From: Flaccisagitta enflata
Taxonomy: Eukaryota; Chaetognatha; Sagittoidea; Aphragmophora
Direction of reading: 5' to 3'
DNA length: 64,000 bases
Assembly: GCA_965153355.1 (NCBI GenBank)
Contig: OZ231128.1
Span: forward strand, 6,138,001-6,202,000
Part shown: positions 28,696 through 39,000 of the stretch, one piece after another
How the letters are laid out: each line of letters begins with the position of its first letter
Numbering within the stretch: position 1 is the first letter of the stretch
Translations under genes and position numbers: made by a program
Notes under the pieces: generated by a model
Told to the model about the DNA's origin: nothing
Seen by the model: only the letters and a program-made list of their open reading frames with translations
Database searches by the model: none

Positions 28696-30428
28696 TTCCA
28701 TATCTAGCTGTTGAAAGATTGTTGCATTGTTATACCTTCAGTCCCCTTGTAAAGCAAGGATTAGAGTCGAAACCAATATCCACATGTGACTGTCAACTTT
28801 AAATTAAGAAAGTGACACCCTGCTAATATCCCCACGTTTATCTGTCAATGTAAAATCCGGGGAGGCGGTATCTAGGTTTATTCATTAGCACAAGGCGGGA
28901 AGCTGCCTATTCACTCGTGTATGAGCGAAACCTTCAATCGACCGCAAATAATGAGACGGAACTTATAGTTGACAATCTACATCAAACGTAATCCACCACT
29001 AGACAGGTCAGCAGGCCGAAACTCAGTGAATGATTCACCGATGCTGAAATTTGAGTTGTTTGGAAAATAAAAACGATCCCTCTGATGTTTTCGCGCCAGA
29101 ATTCCGGCTTGACTGATAAACAAATAATCATAATTAGAAAAAATAAATCGACAGTACGCCAAGACGGCGTCGCCCTAAATCATATTTTCTCCGTGAATGC
29201 CTCAAAAATGATCGATTATGCCATCGCAGTAGTGCCTTCAATCTCTTTTACTAGAGAACGCCTAACTCTCTAAGTAAACATTAGATCTCAGCCCAAGCTT
29301 TTCAGACAATGATTGCCATCCCTATATGAAGAGGGGCTTACATTCCTCCTTTGCAAGGAGTCAGGTCTCATCCTTTATAGATATGATGTCTATATATTAA
29401 TGGACGATGGAAAGGATCAAACATTTAGATGTCGACAGCCAGCAATAATGACTGGACTACAAATTAACATTCGGTATCCTGTCTTATTGTAACAATCATA
29501 ACTTCCTATGAGAGACAAGAAGGTAGAATTTACTTAAGGGATTATACATTACTCGTGATACATGATCTTTGGTCTCATGACATTCATTGGGAGGCCCATA
29601 AGATTAAATAATTTATAGCGGCCTGAACTCGTCCCCCTGTACTTGGTTTCCCATTTCGCTATATGTGTTGGCAAGATTTTTAAAATTTGAAATTTTTCTA
29701 GATATTTAAAGACCTACTCAACTCAGTTCAAACGCAACCACCTGCAAACCTGAAAAATGAAATAGTTAAAATTCATCAAGGACATCATGGACAATTCCTT
29801 GACCATTAATGTATCTAAATGCCGCGATTTTGAACCTGCTGATGAAGACTGTGGACATCTAGCAAAATAGTTAACCCTTATAACCTGTTTGCTCCAATGT
29901 GTAAGAATAACTAACATAAAATAATATCACCAATGCGGTGGAATAACTGTAGAAAAAAGTAGTTGCCGCGACAGCCACGTCAGTCTCTCAAACATGTCAG
30001 TATTGCACAAAACATGGCCGTCCTTAAATTTTTGTTAAGCTCTGAACGTCATGGCGACCTTGCTTTCGCCCTGCCACACCCAAACGCAATCACATTGCAA
30101 GATTGCGAAGAACAGTGAAGTCTAATGAGGTAACAAAACTACTTTAAAACAAGAATTTACCAAGCATGGATTGTCATAAAAGGGCATAAGCATCCGGGAG
30201 AAACAGGAAGTAGCTGCCCTCTCTTTGCAATAACTGCACCTCATAATTTGTCAGTAGTGCGTCAACTAGCAGTACAACCACTGAAATTCTTCTGATGAGG
30301 CCCTCCATAGAATTCATATACACTAATGATGACCCGCATGCTTAACGATTTCCTATAAACTTATCATAACCACACAGGCAAGAATATGTCCAAATTGAGA
30401 AAAAGAACTAGTGGGAGGGTGGGCGGGC

Positions 30429-30605
30429 AGGCTAGCCCCGGAATCTAAGTGACGATTTGTGTACAATCGCGTCAGAGCTCATGAGAAATCTTTTCTCTCT
30501 CAATCCGTAAAAGATCCATATTTTTACAAAATACTACTCTTTTACGACTCTCGGAGAAAAGATGCCAATGTGAAACAACAGGCTTTATTCCAGGTCTATG
30601 GTCTA
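30429..30605 (+). repeat. split repeats B1 and A2, abutting
   Basis: B1 is 30429-30518 (starts aggctagccccggaatctaa) and A2 is 30518-30605. Across the junction runs a protein-like open frame (for example SFLSQSVKDPYFYKILLF, then RRKDANVKQQALFQVYG), as if the B-A order were the original contiguous sequence. Confidence 0.95.
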
Positions 30606-30699
30606 AGTAAAAACAAAGTAAATGAAACGTGCCTGGAGAACTGATATACTGACCAAAGATCAGAGTGGGAAGAAATGTGAAATCGCCCTATCCTCGTCA

Positions 30700-30945
30700 G
30701 TCTCCTTCACTTCGTAGTCAACTGTTGTGGATTCCATCTTCCAACGTCGCCGCCAACTCTTTGTAGCCTTCTAAAATCTCTGCATCTTTCGTGTCCGCTT
30801 TACTTCCGCCAATGCCAGCGCCGAATGTATTGCACATCCTTGTAATCTTCGATGACGTATGCACAAATTCCCGTTTCCTTTTTCCCTTCCAGCCAGCGTC
30901 TTAACAGATCTAAGTTCAACTCGTAGTGTAACGAATTCTGCGACA
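30700..30945 (-). other. coding-like fragment between A2 and B2
   Basis: On the minus strand, sequence of higher GC than its surroundings reads as protein-like pieces in two frames: LNLDLLRRWLEGKKETGI then CAYVIEDYKD, and after a possible acceptor EILEGYKELAATLEDGIHNS followed by a stop. They do not join cleanly by phase. This may be a decayed or captured gene fragment. No family recognised. Confidence 0.3.
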
Positions 30946-31046
30946 CTATGCCGCATAGAAAATGCTCGCAGAAAGAACAGAGAAAAATTACAAAAAATTG
31001 TGAAAGAGAAACTAAACCGAGAATTATTCCTTAAAGCGACCGCACG

Positions 31047-31136
31047 AGGCTAGCCCCGGAATCTAAGTGACGATTTGTGTACAATCGCGTCAGAGCTCAT
31101 GAGAAATCTTTTCTCTCTCAATCCGTAAAAGATCCA
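31047..31136 (+). repeat. split repeat B2
   Basis: 90 bp identical to B1, ending ctcaatccgtaaaagatcca. Confidence 0.95.
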
Positions 31137-31358
31137 ATTTGTTTTTTGTCCGCATCCGCTGATAGCTAGGTGTCTTTGGTATAAATGGTGTATTTTCTGT
31201 ATGTTTACTTGAATTCTATCTCTGTGATAAAAGGAGATGAGTTTTCTAATGGCTCACTGCAACTTTTGCTTCCTCTCTTCTGATAATCTAGGGGGAAAAA
31301 AATTATAAAAAGCACACACGACAAGGATGGATACATTTATATTTCATTCGTTACACTA

Positions 31359-32710
31359 CTAAAATTCGATTCCAAGAGACGCTTTACTGTAATCCAAGTG
31401 GGGATCGTGAAAACTCGTTAGGCAAGTGGCACATAGAGCCAACCCGTTTGATGACAACCTCAGCTTCGTGCCGAAGCCAACGGTTTTGTTGTCGTTGACG
31501 GCGATGACGAACCACATGGATGGAACTACGGCGATAACTGCGCCCACACTCCAATGGTTTGGTGACAGTTTTACAGCACCTTCGTAATCGACGGAACCAA
31601 ATAGGCGTACACCAGAAACTGTGTGCAGGGAAGAGTAAAATTCAGAGAGACAAAATTAAGTTGAAAAATTCAGGAACGGATGTGGCTGAAAGACGGCACA
31701 CTGCGCATAAATGGCACAAACACTACTCAATTTGGCGGAAAAGTTCTTTAGCAAAGCCCAAAAATTGTCTTCGACATGTGTTCTGTGATTGCATTTCATT
31801 ATCGACGGACCTAGAGTTTGAGCGACTGACAGGGTCGTTGACTTGGCCGATGGTTTTCTCTCTCCCGATTTGGAGAAGTTGAAACTTGTTGATATTGGGA
31901 AAGGAAAGCTGGGAGTCAATAAAGCATCGATACCACGGAACCCGCACAATGCCTGCCAATGAGGAATGGTCAATCTTGTTGTGAGAAAAGGATTTCATCC
32001 ATATTAGTCGCGGACACGTGACTGTACAAAAGGCTTTGTCGGTCTGTCCGTGTTGATCGAGTCATAATGTGAAAAATACGCATTTATGATGCTGCAGTTG
32101 TGATTCTTGTGAGTGAGCATGGGGTGGGTAGGGGTGTGGATAGGGGTTGTATGCCCCTGCCCACCCGTCCGCAACGGTATTGTGACCCCGCGTCACTTGT
32201 TCCGATTTCTAGACATGTCCGAACTCGTATCTCCGATGTCTACCTGAATCATTGGTAGCGTGGTGATATTGAAGCGAAATCCATAGTAGAAGTCTTCCAG
32301 TTCATGCAGAAAAGTTGCGCTGGTCTGTTAGAAAATGGTTGGATTCCAATGATCAGGCTATCTCTGCGGAAATGATTTCTGACTCATTATCCCATTTGTA
32401 CATCTGGTTTTCAACGTGCCTCACTCGCTCCGTCGCGCCCGGCTTCGCTTCGCTCGCTCCGTTCACAGGCTCGCTCACTCACTTTGCTGACCCCCTCGTG
32501 GTATGGTTGCAATTTATGAATAACTTAAGAATATGAATAATTCACACTGTATGCGCGTTTAACGGGGAGAAACGCGTTTTTTGGACGACACTAGAAACAC
32601 GCCCTCACGTAGATGTGAGGAATGAGAGGAAAGGCGATCTCCAAAACTGCGTCGCCATTCAAGTGGAATTCGTCCGCGCTGCACGAAACCTTCACCCCAA
32701 AAAAGACCAT
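31359..32710 (-). CDS. unrecognised 167-aa protein
   Basis: Three exons on the minus strand join with correct phase: 32710-32609 (MVFFGVKVSCSADEFHLNGD...), 31952-31811 (ALCGFRGIDALLTPSFPFPI...), 31618-31359 (ends SKASLGIEF, stop TAG). I do not recognise it. The C-terminal half (WSVGAVIAVVPSMWFVIAV, then VGFGTKLRLSSNGLAL) alternates hydrophobic and polar residues, suggesting beta strands, and the terminal SLGIEF recalls the last strand of mitochondrial porins, but that is only an impression. There is no signal peptide. It is transcribed away from C12orf4, with 367 bases between the two start codons. Intron 1 begins with a MITE-like sequence five bases inside the donor. Additional exons cannot be excluded. 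Confidence 0.55.
32025..32215 (+). repeat. dispersed repeat in intron 1 of the 167-aa gene
   Basis: Contains tagtcgcggacacgtgactg near the start and ttgtgaccccgcgtcacttg near the end. A similar unit is at 15352-15476 in metaxin intron 2 (attgtgaccccgcgtctctt). Confidence 0.55.
32377..32604 (-). mobile_element. GGGCGTGTTTCT element at a 5' splice site
   Basis: Read on the minus strand, the intron starts GTGA and the element follows as GGGCGTGTTTCTAGTG, then AAAACGCGTTTCTCCCCGTT. It is homologous to 39419-39716. The far end is degraded. Confidence 0.65.
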
Positions 32711-33077
32711 GATCTCTCTTTACTCTCGTTTGATGAAATTGACGAAATTCTGTTATAGTATTAAACAAGTTACACTTCATCGAGACTCGCATCTCAGTGG
32801 CTTTTATGTATGCTGCTCCTCTAGAGATTTCCCATATCGTTTGAGAATAAACTAGATACTAATTTTTCATTCAGAGAATATAGAAAAGAGACTTACGATG
32901 CGGTTATGATCTTTATTTCAACTGACGCGACTGAGATGGGCTCTCGTCTCCGAAAGCCTCGTGCGCCATGGCAATAAATTGAAAATTACGAAAACGGTAA
33001 ACTCCTCATCTGTTTCGTCCTTGATGTGATTTGACCTTCGTCTTTATCTATTAAATCATTCATTAAAGCGGTCAAAA
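32711..33077. promoter_or_regulatory. shared upstream region of two divergent genes
   Basis: 367 bases separate the ATG of the minus-strand 167-aa gene from the ATG of C12orf4. Both promoters must lie here unless there are upstream non-coding exons. No TATA box or known motif is claimed. Confidence 0.45.
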
Positions 33078-36000
33078 ATGGTAGTCGTCAATGCTCCAAA
33101 CACCAAAGACTTTGCATTCACTTTTTACACCAAGAAGCCGAACAAAAAGTACGTAGGTTATGATTGTATGCATGTTGGCTGGGTAGGAGCCAATAATATG
33201 GCTGTATGGTGAGTGATCAACACGCAGTGTAGCATAAACAGACCGACCAACTCTGAGCGAGCCGAACGTGAGTGAGTTGTCCTGCAATAAACATACCAGG
33301 GGGTGGTTGGGTAAAATGGGTCACCTGGGGTGATATAGGTCACCAACTTTATTCAGCAATATCCATATTTTCAAAAAGAATTAAACACACTAAATCCTCC
33401 TTAATTATCAAAATTACTAATACTGTCCTCAGATTCTTTGAAAAAAGTGGGTGGCCCATTTTACCCCCTTGAGGTGACCACTTTTTATCCCACATTACCC
33501 TACTTTCCCCTGTCCCTCCACCCCCCCCCCTTTGCCTCCAGGCACACCCTCAGCGTTCCCATTCAATTGCCTTGGTCGCCTTTGCACGTAAACGAGTTCG
33601 CTGAGCGTCTAATCGGCGTCCACCGACTTCCTTGTTTTGTCGAAGATGACTTGAAGGCGCAATTGAAGAAATTCGTCGAGGAAGAAAGTGACAGGATCAA
33701 GGATGAAGCCGCCGACGCAGCGTTGAAAGCCATGAAGGATGGAAGAGTCGGCGGTGAGACCAAGTCGGGTAAGAATCAACGTGGACAAGTTCTCGTTGTA
33801 CATTCTCATATCTACATAATTGAATGACTCATGGCCGTCATTTGCGTCGCCTCCAGAATGGCGACGTTTTTATTTACAACTTAAATGGCTGCCTCTGATG
33901 GATTTGAAAAGAACAAAAAAGAAAATTTCTTGGTAGATGTCAGACTTTTGGTATTTCCACAAGGTGATACTTGATAATTACAACACAATTTTGACTCTTT
34001 ATTTCAACATATGGGGTTGAAAATCAAACGATTTTTCGGCTGGCTGGGGAAGGCAATCTAACACCAGTGGAGGAAAGACATCGGAAGCCACTCAACTTTA
34101 TACACCCCTGATTGCAGGTGGTAGTGGTGGCGTGGTGGCGCTGGCGGAAGCTTGGACCAAGGCTTATACGCGGGAATGGCGGCAATACGCCAAAGCCGAA
34201 GAACCAACGGATTCTCTCCTATTCTCCGAAGTCTACCGAACCGTCATTCATTCCGCGGCTATGGAAACGCTTTTGCACATCGAACACAGGTTGGCTGACC
34301 AAGTGTCTTGAGACGTTCCTATGAGAGGCTCATTTTCTATTTCTATTATCACCTTCTTGGGTGATTCCTTCAATATCTTTTATATCTTCTTGATCGATGA
34401 TCAGTCTGTTTCAAAAGCTCTAATTTACGTTACTTACAATATTAACCCAAGCTGATATGTTTCAAGATCGTTTTTCATATTTTTCCCCGTCGTCTCCATC
34501 TATCAGTAATTTAACGAGCGGCCCCCTGAAAATTGTAGCACCCCCCCTCTTACAGAACTGTGAAAAAAAACAAGGCCAAGTAGGCCAATAAGGTGCGACG
34601 TGTGGATCGTCGAACGAATGCGTGACAGACAGACACAGACAGAGACAGACCGACCGACCGACGGACACAGCCAGTTATAGAGGTGCTTTGTCGCACCTAA
34701 AAATCATCTCCATTTCATGTTCCCCCTTGCCAGCTACGCCTTGGAAATGGAGGATTTGGTTCGTCGTCGCGACGACGATTTGGAGATTCTCGAGGCCAAG
34801 CAAGAGGAAGAAATGGCCTCGGCCGTGAAAGGCCTCGGCTCCACGCACGAAGACGGCCAAATCAACGCCATCGCGGCCAAACACTTTGAACACGTGCAGA
34901 TGACAGAATCAAAATGGGCGTCCGAGATTTCCGCCTTTAGAGAGTCGCAAAGAAGAGAATTCAGGTATTTACGCCGCTGTAGCAGGATTCCGCCTTTAAT
35001 AGATGCTAATTTATGCAGGGGTAGGAAAGCTAAAAAGTTTTTAAACTTTTTTAAACTTTTTTAAATTCTTGTGGAATTTTAAAAAGTAAAAAGGTTTAAA
35101 AAAATTTAAAAAAAATTTAAAAAAGTTTAAAAAAGTTTTAAAAAGTTTAAAAAAAGTTAAAAATCAAAAACGTTAAAAAAAGTTTAAAAATAGTTTAAAA
35201 AAGTTTAAAAAAGTTTAAAAAAGGTTAAAAAAGGTTAAAAAAGGTTAAAATATATTTTGAAATTCATTCTCGCGTATATCTTTGATAAGCTTCAAAATGG
35301 TTCAAAGATTTTAAAAGAATTTAAAAAGCCTGAAAACGTTTAACAGGGCAGGTTTCATACATTAAAAATTCAATAAGTTTTAAGAAAATTTAAAAAGTTT
35401 TAAAAAAATTTAAAAAGTTTAAAAAAAATTAAAAAGTTTTGAAAAATTTAAAAAGTTTTAAAAAAATTTAAAAAGTTTTAAAAAAGTCAACTAGATGAAT
35501 TCTTTCTCTTCCCTCCTTTATTTTTTTAAACATTTTTAAACATTTTTAAACTTTTTTAAAAAAAACTTTAAAAAGTAAAAAAATTTAAAAAAGTTTAAAA
35601 AAGTTTAAAAACTTTTTAGCATTCCTACCCCTGTTTATGATCCCTTCAACTGGTTTTATTTTATTTTCTTTGTTGGCAATATCAGAATTCCGCCTAAAAC
35701 AAAGAGCAAAGAATTTATTGGTCCTTAGAGTGCTAGAGTGTCGTTGGAGTGAGATTTTTCTGTATACAGTGGAAATGACAGAGTCCCAAAGAAGAAAATT
35801 CAGGTATCCAGTGGAATCACCCGCAATAACGGATTTCAAGGGACCAACAAATTTTGTATCTGTTATGGACGGATTTTCTATTATTGCCAACTCGATATGC
35901 TTCTAGTTTTACTTGACTTGCCCAGTCGCGTGCGGGTGGGCATTGGGCAGGGGCAATACTGTTTTGAGGTTGCGGATACATTTTGCACAGGGGCATGGAT

Positions 36001-39000
36001 GCCCTATATACAAATAAAACGTCAAAAAGTATCAGCCTTGGTTTATTCACAGAACTTTACATGCAATACATTTTATACATATTTATTGACCCTTAATTGG
36101 CGAAATTTACACAACGGCCTCGGGCTTGTCAGGGTGGGCAATGGGAAATTTGGCATGGTTGCTAGTAGTTGGCATGCCATTCAATTTGATCTAGGAAAGA
36201 AAGCGTAGAAATATGGCCAAACACTTTTCCATAACTACTAAACACTAAAGCACAACGCCCTTTCTAGATGGTCAACGTAGTTTGCTTGACTTAATGCTTG
36301 TCTGTTGGGTCCAAAACATCATTTGTACAGAAGAAGAAAAATCACTCAATCGACGGTGTCCAAAACAAGCAAACCGGCTTCTTCGTAGCTGTAGAGTTTG
36401 GGGACTTTCTCGGGGTCGACGGGCCTTTCGAGAAAGGACACTTGTTTGGCGATCCTGGAGAGTGAATGCGGGTCCGTTTGAAGGAGAGTCACGGCGTCTA
36501 AGCCTTTGACGAAGCCTTTGTAAGGATGGTGGGTGAACACGGCCAAGTAAAAAGTCTGAATGTCCCGGAGATCAGAAATGCCGGCCTCGCGTCGCAGACG
36601 AGTATCTGGAAAGAATGTAAAACCAGAAGAAGGGAACAAGGAAATATTCATATATCTTTGGTATATATGTTATATACCGTGCTACATTTTGGCGGCGATG
36701 TAACATGCAGACTCATAAATTTGATCAGCGCCCAAAGGCCATAGCCTCGGTCGGAAGGCTAGCTCTTTAACGATGTAACAACTACACTGACATGTAGGTG
36801 TAACTTCTGCGTAACTTCTGCACCGCAAGTAAAATTACAAGTAACAGTGGAGAAAAGGAAATGTGAATGCTTCTTTTTCAAAATTACGCGATGATTCGGC
36901 CTTCCTGCCCTTCTCTGTCATGTTCGTTCGTTCATTCCTCCGTTCGCTCCCTCATTCATGTTCTCATAACTACCTTTATGAGGCATCCTCCTGGAAAGCG
37001 TTATGGTTTTGTCCGGTTGTGTATCCACATCGAAGATGCAGCTCGTGTCAATTTTGGATCTGCCTTCCACAGCGCCATCGTCCGTCATGCAAATGTAGAG
37101 ATGACTCTTTACGCCTTTGATAAAGGCTCGGGTGGGCGGGACAGCGTCATGGGCGGGGATGATGTCGGAACGTCGCAAGTCTGTGAAAAAGAGGAAGAGA
37201 GAGAGAGGAACAAATGAAAGGCGGCCTAGTATCAGGATGTTGAATCAGATATAGTTGAACCCCGCTCTAACGGATTTTAGGGGACCGATATTTTTTTTTT
37301 CTTTTACATATTATACTTATACATATCATATTTATTTTTATACTTTTCTATTCTTTTCTTTGTATGTGAACTTCTGTTATTGCCAACAAAGGAAATGAAA
37401 GAAATTACCTTAACTGAATTTGAATCTGAATTCCGTTGGTGGCGGGTCCGTTAGAGCAGGGTTCAACTTTACTGTCGTCTCAATAGGCAACAACCTTTAG
37501 TCTTTAATTTAAATATGAAGTAAACCAAACCCAAAGCGGTTCAATTTATACATCCTTGGGTCTTGAGTATCAGGATATTTTGAAAAAACAAGGCCAAGTA
37601 GGCCAATAAGGTGCGACGTGTGGATCGTCGAACGAATGCGTTACCAACCGACAGACCAACCGACCGACGGACACAGCCAGTTATAGAGGTGCTTTGTCGC
37701 ACCTAAAAATAAAGCATAATCCTACAACGAACAAATGACAGATGGAAGTACAAACCGTCTCATTTGGGTGCTCCACATAGCAAAAATTCGGAGTATCCCT
37801 TCACCCTACTTGGTTAATATGGAGTAGTAAAAATCATGAAGATGACCATTTTCTTTTTTTCAAAATTCCTTTATTTTCCGTTTTTGTTTTGGCCCTAAAG
37901 TTTCCGCAGATTTCCAAGAATTCAGCAAAATCTTATGTAGTTTTGTTACAAAAAGGACGATCATTTGTTTTAGAAAATCATGATCTTTGTAAAAATAAAC
38001 AAAAATATCAGATCATAAGCTAAAGAAGATCTATTGAAAAGGCAGATTAACAATTCAATAAAGAGTAGAAATTTGTAAAAGTTAATTCAAAGAATATCAG
38101 CATATTGTTTTATGCCACTGCATTATGCAAATTAGGTCCTCAAAAACAATTTTCTGAAAAATGGAAGATGAACAATTTTTGATAAAAGAAAAATGGTAAG
38201 GGTCTCATTTGGGTGCTTCACATAGCAAAAATTCGGAGTATCCCTTCACCCTACTTGGTTAATATGGAGGAGCAAAAATCATGAAAAAAAACCATTTTTT
38301 TATTTTCAAAAATCCTTTATCTTCTGTTTTGTTTTGGCCCTAAAGTTTTCCCAGAATTCAGCAAAATCCTATGTAGTTTTGTTACAAAAAGGACAATCAT
38401 TTGTTTTAAAAAATCATGATTTTTGTAAAAATAAACAAAAATATCAGAACATAAGCTAAGGAAGATCTATTGAAAAGGCAGATTAACAATTCAATGAAGG
38501 TAGAAATTTGTAAAAGCTAATTCAAAGAATATCAGCATATTGTTTTATGCCACTGCATTATGCAAATTAGGTCCTCAAAAACAATTTTCTGAAAAACGGA
38601 AGATGAACAATTTTTGATAAAAAAAAAATGGTAAGGGTCTTAAAATTAGCTACTCCGCATTAAGTAAAGAGGGTGAAAAGAAGTAACCAACTCTTGCTAC
38701 GTGAAGCACCCAACCGTCTCATAAACATGCGAGATTGCCTTTGAAGCTCTCAATAGTATTTCATCCGATCACAAATGCTGATTCTCTCTAGCTTCTAAGC
38801 CTTGTATCACACAATCATCATCTTTAGAGTGCCCCTTACCATTAGCTCTGGCATTGGCGAAAGCCTTCTTGACTTCTTCATCCTCGACTCTGTCGTCGAG
38901 ACTTTCTTCGGTGGCCACTTCCAGAATCCCGTTGATGTCGTAGTCGGTCCTCGTTCCCATCACCGTCCCATTTTCTGTCACCATTAATCGGAACCCCGTT

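Larger units (their letters stand above)
25686..31136. mobile_element. candidate element with split direct repeats (A1..B1A2..B2)
   Basis: Two different perfect direct repeats are arranged A1 (25686-25773), B1 (30429-30518), A2 (30518-30605), B2 (31047-31136). A1 and A2 are identical over 88 bp, B1 and B2 over 90 bp, and B1 abuts A2 to the base. Sequences outside the repeats do not match. This order is the split-direct-repeat signature known for tyrosine-recombinase retroelements of the PAT/Ngaro type (DIRS order). No reverse transcriptase, RNase H or recombinase ORF is visible in the 4.65-kb interior, which is AT-rich and full of short repeat arrays, so it would be non-autonomous. A 441-bp spacer between A2 and B2 is not typical. 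An alternative is two abutting unrelated inserts sharing ends. Confidence 0.5.

Noticed and set aside
31359-32710. Identification of the 167-aa protein as a porin or nucleoplasmin
   Set aside because: Resemblance is limited to a few terminal residues and general beta pattern; not enough to assign a family.
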